Part shown: piece by piece, positions 1-5,293 of the stretch | Layout of the letters: the number at the start of each line of letters is the position of its first letter | Position numbering within the stretch: position 1 is the first letter of the stretch | Assembly (NCBI GenBank): GCA_021815245.1 | Contig: JAKAHF010000216.1 | Coordinates: 1 to 5,293, forward strand | Direction of reading: 5' to 3' | Length of the DNA stretch: 5,293 bases | From: Actinomycetes bacterium | GTDB lineage: Bacteria; Actinomycetota; Thermoleophilia; RBG-16-64-13 | Program-made: the position numbers and the translations under genes | The notes under the pieces: generated by a model | What the model was told of the DNA's origin: nothing | The model's database searches: none | The model's input: the letters and a program-made list of their open reading frames with translations, nothing else

Positions 1-1113
1 GACGGCGCACCGCAAGGGAGTGCCGATGAGCCCGCCGTACGCGCATTCCAGGCAGCGCAGGCATGGGCGGATGTCGGCCGCCTTGCCCAACCTTGCTTTG
101 GCGACCAAATCCTGGTCGGCGATGAGGGCCTTCGCCATCGCCACGACGTCGGCCTTGCCGGCCGCCAAAATGTATTCGGCCTCGTCGATGGTGGTTATGC
201 CGCCCACCACCGACACAGGGAGGCTCACGTTCCTCTTGATCTCGGCCGCGGTTTCCACATTCAGCATATGGGGAAAGTGATAGCCGGCCATCATGTATGC
301 GGCCGTCTCGGGGAAGAGGAACCCGCCCGTGGAGACGATGACCATGTCGATGTAAGGAGCGGCCGCGTTGAGGAAGGCGATGCGCTCCTCGATCGTCACG
401 CCACCGGGCACCCGCTCGTTGCCACTGATGCGGAGCTCGAGACCGAAGTCAGGTCCGGCTTCGGCGCGGCACGCTTCGATAACCTCCAGCGGGAACCTCA
501 TGCGATTCTCCGCATTTCCCCCGTAGTCGTCGGTCCGGTGGTTGAGGAGCGGGGTCAGAAACGAGGCGAACAGATTCATGTGAGCGCCATGGATCATGGC
601 CATGTCGAAGCCGGCCCGCTTGACCCGCCGCACACAGTCGACCCAGTGCCGCTTGACCTCATCCATCTCGGCCCGGTCGATCTCTTTGGTGGTGTGGGGG
701 TTGTGGATGCCCGGTATGACCGAGGGCGCGAAGGCCGGACCTGCGAGGAGGGCGGGGTCGCTGACGGCCCCAGCGTGGGTCAGTTCGATGGACAGCTTCG
801 CGCCATAGCGGTGCACCTCTTCGGCCAGAACCGAGAGACTGGCCACATCGGCCTCGCGCACGACGGATAGGCATCCATAGAAGTCGCGGGCTCTGTCGAA
901 GTCGATGGGCGACGAGCCTATTGTGACCAAGGCCACGCCTGAGCGGGCTTGGGCGCCGAGGAACTCCACCAGGTCGTTGGTAGACGTGCCGGTGTAGGGA
1001 TCGGCGTGGCGAGACACGATGGGCGAGAACTGCATACGGTTCTTGAGCGTGACGTTGCCGACGGTGATCGGCTGAAATACATGTGGGTATCGGGCAGGCG
1101 GGGACGACATCAT
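1..1113 (-). CDS. NADH:flavin oxidoreductase, old yellow enzyme / 2,4-dienoyl-CoA reductase-like (partial, C-terminal end missing)
   Basis: The 371 visible codons give an FMN-binding TIM barrel (about residues 10-345) and the start of a [4Fe-4S] region. This layout belongs to the roughly 650-residue OYE subfamily (FadH dienoyl-CoA reductase, trimethylamine dehydrogenase, BaiCD/BaiH enoate reductases), whose C-terminal FAD/NAD(P)H domain would lie beyond the left edge. Visible marks are the N-terminal FQPITVGNVTLKNR (13-26), ELTHAG (110-115), HGAH (175-178), the NHRTDDYGGNAENRMRF block (191-207), RISGNE (229-234), VVGGI (302-306) and ALIADQDL (329-336). Cys351, 354, 357 and 369 form CX2CX2CX11C, the expected cluster ligands. 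Family role: hydride transfer from NAD(P)H through FAD, the cluster and FMN to a conjugated C=C bond, in the cytoplasm. Oddities: residue 180, where relatives carry the catalytic Tyr, is Asn, and the usual phosphate-binding Arg near residue 328 is Lys. The gene follows livF by 76 bp, probably in the same operon. The substrate is unknown. Family assignment is firm; the specific reaction is not. Confidence 0.93.
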   Translation of the reverse strand, partial: MMSSPPARYPHVFQPITVGNVTLKNRMQFSPIVSRHADPYTGTSTNDLVEFLGAQARSGVALVTIGSSPIDFDRARDFYGCLSVVREADVASLSVLAEEVHRYGAKLSIELTHAGAVSDPALLAGPAFAPSVIPGIHNPHTTKEIDRAEMDEVKRHWVDCVRRVKRAGFDMAMIHGAHMNLFASFLTPLLNHRTDDYGGNAENRMRFPLEVIEACRAEAGPDFGLELRISGNERVPGGVTIEERIAFLNAAAPYIDMVIVSTGGFLFPETAAYMMAGYHFPHMLNVETAAEIKRNVSLPVSVVGGITTIDEAEYILAAGKADVVAMAKALIADQDLVAKARLGKAADIRPCLRCLECAYGGLIGTPLRCAV

Positions 1114-1189
1114 GCTCCTTTGTGGCGATGAGCAACGGTTTGGTTGAACGGCCTCGGGTGTGGCCGCGGCCTGATGCCCCGGACTTCCC
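1114..1189 (-). other. livF-oxidoreductase intergenic gap with weak GC-rich hairpin potential
   Basis: This 76-bp spacer holds a perfect 10-bp palindrome GGCCGCGGCC (1162-1171) and an alternative 5-bp stem CGGCC/GGCCG (1149-1153 with 1162-1166, 8-base loop). In the direction of transcription neither is followed by a run of T, so this does not look like an intrinsic terminator. Read-through from livF into the oxidoreductase gene is likely. I see no convincing -35/-10 pair here. Confidence 0.35.
1115..1120 (-). promoter_or_regulatory. Shine-Dalgarno site of the flavin oxidoreductase gene
   Basis: AAGGAG reads on the minus strand just before two consecutive ATG codons. The first ATG (1113-1111) is only 1 base from the motif and the second (1110-1108) is 4 bases away. 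The spacing favours the second ATG, which would shorten the protein by one residue. The site supports independent, fairly strong initiation of this last gene rather than reliance on coupling to livF. Confidence 0.7.
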
Positions 1190-1894
1190 TCAACCTACGA
1201 ACGCCCTCCGTACGGAATCATTGTTGATGAGGTCCTTCATCGGACCTTGAGCGACGACCTCGCCCACCTCCAGAACATGGGCTTCCTGGGCCACCTTCAT
1301 GACCAGGCCGGCGTTCTGCTCGACGAGGAGGATGGCCACACCGCTCTTGTTGATGTTCTTGATCGTCGTCGCCAAGTCGTTGATGACCATGGGGGCCAAG
1401 CCCAGCGACGGTTCGTCCATCATCAGCAGCCTCGGTCTGGCCATCATCGCTCGGGCGATGGCTACCATCTGCTGCTCACCGCCACTCAGGCTGCCGGCCC
1501 GCTGGCTCAGCCTCTCCTTGCACCGCGGGAAGAGCTCGAACACCTCTTCCAGCTTCGCCTTGATGGCCTTCTTGTCTTTCTCAAGGTAGGCGCCGATCTT
1601 GATGTTGTCGGCCACGCTCATCCAGGGGAAGAGCCGCCGACCCTCGGGCACGCAGATGACCCCTCTGCCCACGATCGCTTCTACCGGCATGCCGTCGATC
1701 CTCTTGCCGTCGAACTCGATCTCCCCGGAGTGTAGCCGCACCAGCCCCGAGATGGCCTTGATGATGGTGCTCTTGCCGGCTCCGTTGGCGCCTATGACGC
1801 TCACCGCGGCGCCCTCGCTTATGCCGAAGGAAATGTCACGCACCGCTTCGGCCGTGCCATAGTGCACCGTGACGTTTCGCAGCTCAAGCAACAT
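1190..1894 (-). CDS. livF: Branched-chain amino acid-type ABC transporter, ATP-binding protein LivF
   Basis: This is one of the two cytoplasmic ATPases that power a Liv/HAAT-family importer by pairing with LivG under the LivH-LivM channel. From the ATG at 1894 the protein has 234 residues, close to the usual 233-237. The ABC domain is complete: Walker A GANGAGKST (35-43), the LivF-typical VPEGRR at the Q-loop (82-87), signature LSGGEQQ (136-142), Walker B LLMMDE (156-161) and LVEQNA (190-195), where LivF proteins normally carry Gln instead of the switch His. The ATG is preferred because GGGGA lies 8 bases upstream (1907-1903) and the protein then begins MLLELRNVTVHYG, as relatives do. A TTG at 1909 in the same frame would add five residues. 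The start overlaps the end of livG by 11 bp, which suggests translational coupling. The subunit identity is secure; the transported solute cannot be read from this protein. Confidence 0.95.
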   Translation of the reverse strand: MLLELRNVTVHYGTAEAVRDISFGISEGAAVSVIGANGAGKSTIIKAISGLVRLHSGEIEFDGKRIDGMPVEAIVGRGVICVPEGRRLFPWMSVADNIKIGAYLEKDKKAIKAKLEEVFELFPRCKERLSQRAGSLSGGEQQMVAIARAMMARPRLLMMDEPSLGLAPMVINDLATTIKNINKSGVAILLVEQNAGLVMKVAQEAHVLEVGEVVAQGPMKDLINNDSVRRAFVG

Positions 1895-2651
1895 AGGTAT
1901 CGTCCCCAAGGTAGGCCTCGATCACCGATCTGTTCGCCCGTATCTCCGCCGGTGTGCCTTCGGCGAGCTTCTTGCCGAAGCTGATGACGACGAGTCGCTC
2001 GCACAGGGCCATTGCGGCTTTCATGTTGTGCTCTATCAGCAGGATGGTCGTTCCGTTCGCCCACAATCTGCGGATGACGTCCAGAGCATCGAGCACCTCG
2101 CGCGCGTTCATCCCGGCCAAGGGTTCGTCGAGCAGCAGCAGTTTCGGTTCCGCCGCCAAGGCGATGGCGATGCCGAGCAGGTTCTTGTGCCCGTGCGCTA
2201 GCGTGCCGGCCGTGGCGGTGCCGAAACTCTGCAGACCCACCGTCTCCAGGATCTCGTCGCAGCGCTGCAGTACCTGCTTCTCCTTAGCGCGGCTTCTTCG
2301 CGTGTGGAGCATCGACCCCCAGTAGCTGATGTCGGCCTTGAGGTTGCACGCGAGGGCCAGATTCTCCCGCACCGTGAAGTTCGAGAAGATGTTAGTGATC
2401 TGGAACGTGCGCACCATGCCCAGCGCCGCCACCGAGTGGGGCTTCCGCCCGGTTATGTCCTTCTCCGAGAACGTCACCCTGCCGCTGGTCGGCCGGTGGG
2501 CGCCGGTCAGCAGATTGAACACCGTGGTCTTGCCGGCTCCATTGGGACCGATGAGTCCGACGATCTCGCCCGACGCGACGCTCATGTCGAGGCTGGAGAC
2601 GGCCTGCAGTCCCCCGAATCTCTTGGTCAACCCCTCAACCTTGAGCAGCAC
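1884..2651 (-). CDS. livG: Branched-chain amino acid-type ABC transporter, ATP-binding protein LivG
   Basis: This is the second ATPase of the importer, 255 residues, the usual LivG length. It has Walker A GPNGAGKTT (35-43), Q-loop Gln84 in RTFQITNIF, Walker B LLLLDEP (171-177), the following LAGMN that matches the LivG pattern, switch His208 in LLIEHNM, and the C-terminal VIEAYLG (243-249) typical of LivG. The signature motif is unusual: TLAHGHKNLLGIA (150-162) stands where LivG normally has a LSYGQQR-like sequence, so both the Gln and the Arg are replaced. The remaining ATPase residues are intact, so the protein is probably functional. The start codon is GTG, with AGGGAG 5 bases upstream (2662-2657), and it overlaps the end of livM by 17 bp. 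The reading continues without interruption to TGA at 1884, inside the start of livF. Assignment to LivG rather than LivF rests on the Q-loop, switch His, C-terminal motif and gene order. Confidence 0.95.
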   Translation of the reverse strand: MLLKVEGLTKRFGGLQAVSSLDMSVASGEIVGLIGPNGAGKTTVFNLLTGAHRPTSGRVTFSEKDITGRKPHSVAALGMVRTFQITNIFSNFTVRENLALACNLKADISYWGSMLHTRRSRAKEKQVLQRCDEILETVGLQSFGTATAGTLAHGHKNLLGIAIALAAEPKLLLLDEPLAGMNAREVLDALDVIRRLWANGTTILLIEHNMKAAMALCERLVVISFGKKLAEGTPAEIRANRSVIEAYLGDDTYVA

Positions 2652-3615
2652 GTTCGCTCCCTCGCTTTCGGTATCTTCTGACCACCCTCATCGTCCGCGC
2701 CGGCAGTCCGACGAGTCCTTCGGGCATGAGAAACACGATCAGGAGCAACACAGCCGCGAAGAACAGCGGCTGGAACTTGGCGAACGCCCGGAGCAGGTTG
2801 TTCGCCAGTGTCAAGACTGTTGCACCGACGATCGGGCCCACGAATGCATTGCTCCCGCCTACCACCATGTAGATCACGGCGTAGAGCGTGAACGCGAAAC
2901 CAAAAGCCGAGGGGTTCAGAGCCTGCATGTAGTGGCCGTAGCACGCACCGGCGAGCCCGGCGAAGAGGGAGCCGAGTCCGAAGGCCAGCACCTTCATCAT
3001 GCGGACGTTGATGCCGACGCTCTCGCAGAGGGTCTCCGTTTGCTTGATCCCCCGGAACACCAAACCCAGACGGGAGTGCTCGAGGAGATAGAACACGAGC
3101 AGGCTGGCGGCGCAGAGACCCACCACCACGTAGAAGAACGCGGTCTCGACCCGGATCCCCTCCGGCCAAGGGATGTTGAAGAGCCCGTTGATGCCGCCGG
3201 TGAAACGGCGCAGATCGAGTACGATGAGGGTCACTATCTGCGCGAAGAACAACGTCACCATCGCGAAGTACATGCCTTTGAGGCGGACGAAGGCGATGCC
3301 GAACAAGCAGGCGACCATGAACGCGGCGGCCCCGGCAATGGCGAAGCCTATCCAGGGCGAGACGCCATAATGAATGGCTAGAAGGGCTGAGAGATAGCCG
3401 CCCAGAGTCATCATCGCGCCTGTGCCGAGCGAGAACTGCCCGGTCAGGTTGATGAGGCGCACACTACAGGCGACGATGATGTTGATGCCACACACCACCA
3501 GCACTTGGCGGCCGTACGCGCCGGTGAAGATGAAGGGCAACGCGCAAACGAACGCCAGTATGGCCGCTATGGTCGCCGGCCGCCAGGGGAATCTCCGCGA
3601 GCTATTTCGATTCAT
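2635..3615 (-). CDS. livM: Branched-chain amino acid-type ABC transporter, permease LivM
   Basis: This is an integral inner-membrane permease that forms the translocation path with LivH. It has 326 residues, within the usual range for LivM without a long N-terminal extension. A basic N-terminus (MNRNSSRRFPWRP) precedes a first membrane segment (about 14-32). Further hydrophobic segments lie near 37-55, 67-82, 86-110, 115-133, 158-177, 207-228, 240-275 and 283-297. LivM family marks are GQFSLGTGAMMTLGGY (59-74), RLKGMYFAMVTLFFAQI (111-127), TGGINGL (139-145), the cytoplasmic coupling-loop region SRLGLVFRGIKQTE...GIN (181-203), the VVGGSNAFVGPIVGA block (251-265) and FLMPEGLVGL (295-304). The tail is strongly basic (RVVRRYRKRGSER), consistent with a cytoplasmic C-terminus. 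ATG at 3615 has AGGGGA 9 bases upstream (3630-3625) and overlaps the end of livH by 14 bp. Confidence 0.95.
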   Translation of the reverse strand: MNRNSSRRFPWRPATIAAILAFVCALPFIFTGAYGRQVLVVCGINIIVACSVRLINLTGQFSLGTGAMMTLGGYLSALLAIHYGVSPWIGFAIAGAAAFMVACLFGIAFVRLKGMYFAMVTLFFAQIVTLIVLDLRRFTGGINGLFNIPWPEGIRVETAFFYVVVGLCAASLLVFYLLEHSRLGLVFRGIKQTETLCESVGINVRMMKVLAFGLGSLFAGLAGACYGHYMQALNPSAFGFAFTLYAVIYMVVGGSNAFVGPIVGATVLTLANNLLRAFAKFQPLFFAAVLLLIVFLMPEGLVGLPARTMRVVRRYRKRGSERAAQG

Positions 3616-4462
3616 GACCCAGAATCCCCTGAGGACGAACCAGCAAGATCAAGATGACCATCGCGAACGAGATGACGCTGGCCGCATAGGCGGAAGTGTA
3701 GAGCGGCACGATGCCGTCGATCATGCCGATGATGAGGCCCCCACAGACCGCCCCAGGCAGACTTCCTAGGCCGCCAAGGATTATCACTCCGATACCTTTC
3801 ATCAGGGCGAAACTGCCCATTGTCGGGGAGACGGCGAAGACCGGGCCGACGACGGCTCCGGCGATAGCCGCGAGGCCGCAGCCGAAGCACATGGCGGTCG
3901 CTGAGATGCGGTTGATGCTGATGCCCTGAAGCCTGGCGGCGACTCGATCTTCGGAGATAGCCCGCATTGCCGTGCCTGTCTTGGTCGTCTTGATGAAGAA
4001 GAAGAGAATCGCAACCAACAAGACCGCGACCAGCACGATGATCAATCGGTCCCAGGAGATCGTAGTGCCCGCGATCCTGACGACACCGGGGTACGGGCTC
4101 TTGATGCTCTTGGAGATGCCACCTGCTATGGCGAGCATGATGTTCTGAAGGGCCAGCATCAGCCCGATGGACACGATCATCGAGCGATCCGGGTCGCCCT
4201 GTAGGGGCCGGAAGCCGAAGCGCTCGACGATCACGCCGAGGCCGCCCACGACGATGGTGGCGATCACCACCGAAAGGAAGAAGTTGAGGCCGAGGCGCGT
4301 CATCAGGTAGTACATGCAGTACGAACCCACCATGTAGAACTCGCCATGGGCCATCTGCACGATGTTGACGATGCTCAGAACCAGCGTCAGCCCCAGTGCT
4401 ACCAGGATGTATATCCCGGCCGACGACAATCCGTTGAGTATTCCCTGCCCGACTACTCCCAT
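3602..4462 (-). CDS. livH: Branched-chain amino acid-type ABC transporter, permease LivH
   Basis: This is the second membrane permease of the importer, 286 residues, a typical LivH length. Family marks are the N-terminal GQGILNGLSSAGIYILVALGLTL (5-27), NIVQMAHGEFYMVGSY (33-48), the coupling-loop region TGTAMRAISEDRVAARLQGI (162-181), KGIGVIILGGLGSLPGAVCGGLIIG (222-246) and the C-terminal LVRPQGILG (274-282). Hydrophobic segments fit about eight membrane helices (near 11-31, 40-55, 60-79, 95-115, 140-157, 187-210, 223-250, 258-275). The ATG at 4462 begins MGVVGQGILNGL, matching the family start. Ribosome-binding candidates are AAGG 6 bases upstream (4472-4469) and AGGGAG 12 bases upstream (4480-4475). 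The gene follows the binding-protein gene after a 122-bp spacer and ends with TAG inside livM. Liv-type permeases with this sequence also serve systems for amides, urea and aromatic acids, so the name gives the family and not the solute. Confidence 0.95.
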   Translation of the reverse strand: MGVVGQGILNGLSSAGIYILVALGLTLVLSIVNIVQMAHGEFYMVGSYCMYYLMTRLGLNFFLSVVIATIVVGGLGVIVERFGFRPLQGDPDRSMIVSIGLMLALQNIMLAIAGGISKSIKSPYPGVVRIAGTTISWDRLIIVLVAVLLVAILFFFIKTTKTGTAMRAISEDRVAARLQGISINRISATAMCFGCGLAAIAGAVVGPVFAVSPTMGSFALMKGIGVIILGGLGSLPGAVCGGLIIGMIDGIVPLYTSAYAASVISFAMVILILLVRPQGILGHESK

Positions 4463-4511
4463 ATGGGACCTTGGCTCCCTTCAGCGACTACAAAACGACG
4501 TGTGATGGCCG

Positions 4512-4562
4512 GTGTCGCTCCTCCGATGCCCGGCGCCGGCCGGTGCTCCGAAAGAGCGACAC
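4512..4562 (-). promoter_or_regulatory. Intercistronic stem-loop between the binding-protein gene and livH
   Basis: GTGTCGCTC (4512-4520) and GAGCGACAC (4554-4562) are perfect 9-base inverted repeats separated by 33 bases. Inside that loop a second stem, CCGGC/GCCGG (4530-4534 with 4539-4543, 4-base loop), can form. The outer stem begins 23 bp after the binding-protein stop codon. Only a short TTTT (4495-4492) occurs 16 bases past the stem, so it is not a canonical terminator. By analogy with other binding-protein-dependent transport operons, it could shield the upstream mRNA from 3' exonucleases or cause partial attenuation, giving more binding protein than permease. The structure is seen in the sequence; the role is inferred. 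Confidence 0.5.
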
Positions 4563-4584
4563 TGACCTATAGGGGAGTCGTCGC

Positions 4585-5293
4585 TCAGTTACCAGGCACC
4601 GGGGCCGGCAACCACTCGAATTCGACCTTTGCGTCCTTGATGAGGCTGAATGGGATAGGCGTCAGCATCAGGCGGTTCTGGCCGATGTTCACACCGGCCA
4701 CATCCTCGGCACCGCCCATCTTGCCGGGCCCGTAGATGGTGTCGAAGTCCATGGTCTCCATGGCTGCGACGATGGCGTCGTTGTCGAAGCTCTGCGCCTT
4801 CTCGATACCCTGGACGATGGTCCAGACACCGCCAAGCAGAAGGGTGTAGTCCAGCTGCATGGTCATGCCTTTGGCGTCCGATAGCGCCTTGAGCTCCTTG
4901 ACGATGTCGGGCATGAGATCGCTGGTCACGTCGGGTTGCTGCATGGGGAAGTCGGTGTCGTACTGCGGCTCGATGAGCTGGGTGAGCTGCACGGGGTCAC
5001 CCCAGCCCGCCGACGTCAGTAGCGGGCCGGCGAAGCCCATCTGCCGCATCGACTCAAGGAGACCCTTGGCGAATGGAGGCGCGCCGGCAACGCCGGCGAT
5101 GGCGTCAGGATTAGTCGCGAGCGCCTTCGTTATCAGCGGGTAGAAGTCCTGGACATCCGGTGGGAACTGCTCGTCAAGAGTGATCTCCATGCCTCGCCGC
5201 AGGAAATCCTCCTTCGCCCGGCCCACGATGTCCTGGATGCCGGGGTCATCGAGAGCCACCACGGCTATCTTCTTCACGTTGGGGTACAGTTCG
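4585..5293 (-). CDS. ABC transporter substrate-binding protein, Liv/HAAT type (partial, N-terminal part missing)
   Basis: The extracytoplasmic solute receptor of the importer, of the type I periplasmic-binding fold (Peripla_BP_6, LivJ/LivK-like). The window holds 235 C-terminal codons. The frame is open through the right edge, so the GTG at 5277 is an internal Val codon and not a start, and the signal peptide and about the first 150-180 residues lie outside. The visible part begins ELYPNVKKIAVVALDDPGIQD (1-21), a Rossmann-like strand and helix of the second lobe. It continues with FPPDVQDFYPLITKALATNPDAI (43-65), a pattern normal for this family, then MRQMGFAGPLLTSAGWGDP (82-100), YTLLLGGVWTIVQGIEKAQSFDNDAIVAAME (149-179) and a C-terminal IYGPGKMGG...P.PFSLIKDAKVEFEW region (187-227). 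The last part resembles the GP-GG-P-I-DGK pattern of family members that are often not classical leucine-binding proteins. It is the first gene of the visible operon. Ligand-contact residues of the first lobe are not visible, so specificity cannot be judged. Confidence 0.92.
   Translation of the reverse strand, partial: ELYPNVKKIAVVALDDPGIQDIVGRAKEDFLRRGMEITLDEQFPPDVQDFYPLITKALATNPDAIAGVAGAPPFAKGLLESMRQMGFAGPLLTSAGWGDPVQLTQLIEPQYDTDFPMQQPDVTSDLMPDIVKELKALSDAKGMTMQLDYTLLLGGVWTIVQGIEKAQSFDNDAIVAAMETMDFDTIYGPGKMGGAEDVAGVNIGQNRLMLTPIPFSLIKDAKVEFEWLPAPVPGN

Noticed and set aside
268..870. A 200-codon plus-strand frame opposite the flavin oxidoreductase.
   Set aside because: The minus-strand frame carries a continuous set of OYE motifs over the whole stretch, so this is its mirror frame.
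659..1135. A 158-codon minus-strand frame starting upstream of the oxidoreductase.
   Set aside because: It is the wrong frame of the same strand. The true frame begins at ATG 1113 or 1110 after AAGGAG and encodes the conserved flavoenzyme; this one is Arg/Pro-rich with no domain.
1162..1171. GGCCGCGGCC palindrome after livF as an intrinsic terminator.
   Set aside because: There is no T-run after it in the direction of transcription, and the perfect palindrome leaves no loop. It is listed only as weak hairpin potential.
2329..3381. A 350-codon open frame on the plus strand opposite livG and livM.
   Set aside because: It is antisense to two well-conserved genes. Its predicted protein is low-complexity (rich in His, Glu, Asp, Arg) without a recognisable domain, which is typical of the mirror frame of GC-rich genes.
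4516..4524. GGAGGAG on the minus strand in the binding-protein/livH gap as a ribosome-binding site for a small gene.
   Set aside because: No ATG or GTG at proper spacing opens a frame after it; a stop follows shortly. It is more simply part of the stem-loop.
4566..4573. Palindrome CCTATAGG just after the binding-protein stop as a possible operator or -10 element.
   Set aside because: It is only 8 bases long with no matching -35 element or second half-site, so chance is sufficient.
4585..5277. Start of the binding protein at GTG 5277.
   Set aside because: The frame remains open to the right edge (ELYPN precedes the Val), and the visible protein starts in the middle of the binding fold without a signal peptide, so the real start is outside the window.

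Overview
The window is GC-rich bacterial DNA in which every convincing gene lies on the minus strand, so transcription runs from the right edge to the left. It holds most of one ABC import operon of the branched-chain amino acid (Liv/HAAT) type, followed by a flavin oxidoreductase gene. In transcription order the genes are: the C-terminal part of a periplasmic-type substrate-binding protein (4585-5293, start off the right edge), permease LivH (3602-4462), permease LivM (2635-3615), ATPase LivG (1884-2651), ATPase LivF (1190-1894), and an old-yellow-enzyme/2,4-dienoyl-CoA-reductase-like oxidoreductase (1-1113, cut by the left edge before its C-terminal domain).

The four membrane and ATPase genes overlap by 14, 17 and 11 bp in a chain, which points to translational coupling and fixed subunit ratios. 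The binding-protein gene is separated from livH by 122 bp that can fold into a stem-loop. This is the usual place for an element that lets the binding protein be made in excess. The oxidoreductase starts 76 bp after livF with a strong AAGGAG site, and no T-tailed terminator lies in the gap, so it is probably part of the same transcript.

Together the genes suggest uptake of a small carboxylate-like solute followed by reduction of a conjugated double bond inside the cell. Liv-type systems import many things besides leucine, isoleucine and valine, including aromatic and other organic acids. An enoate-reductase-type gene at the end of the operon makes a non-amino-acid substrate worth considering, but this is inference. 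Two departures from family consensus stand out: LivG has a degenerate ABC signature (LAHGHKN), and the oxidoreductase has Asn where relatives have the catalytic Tyr of the HGAHGY motif.

The organism cannot be named from this window. High GC, GTG and TTG codons at or near starts, TGA stops at four of the five visible gene ends, and an iron-sulfur OYE enzyme of a type common in anaerobes would fit an anaerobic or facultative high-GC bacterium (for example Actinomycetota, Desulfobacterota-like or Chloroflexota). I saw no tRNA, rRNA, CRISPR array, insertion sequence, attachment site or replication origin, and no clear promoter. The operon promoter is expected upstream of the binding-protein gene, beyond the right edge.
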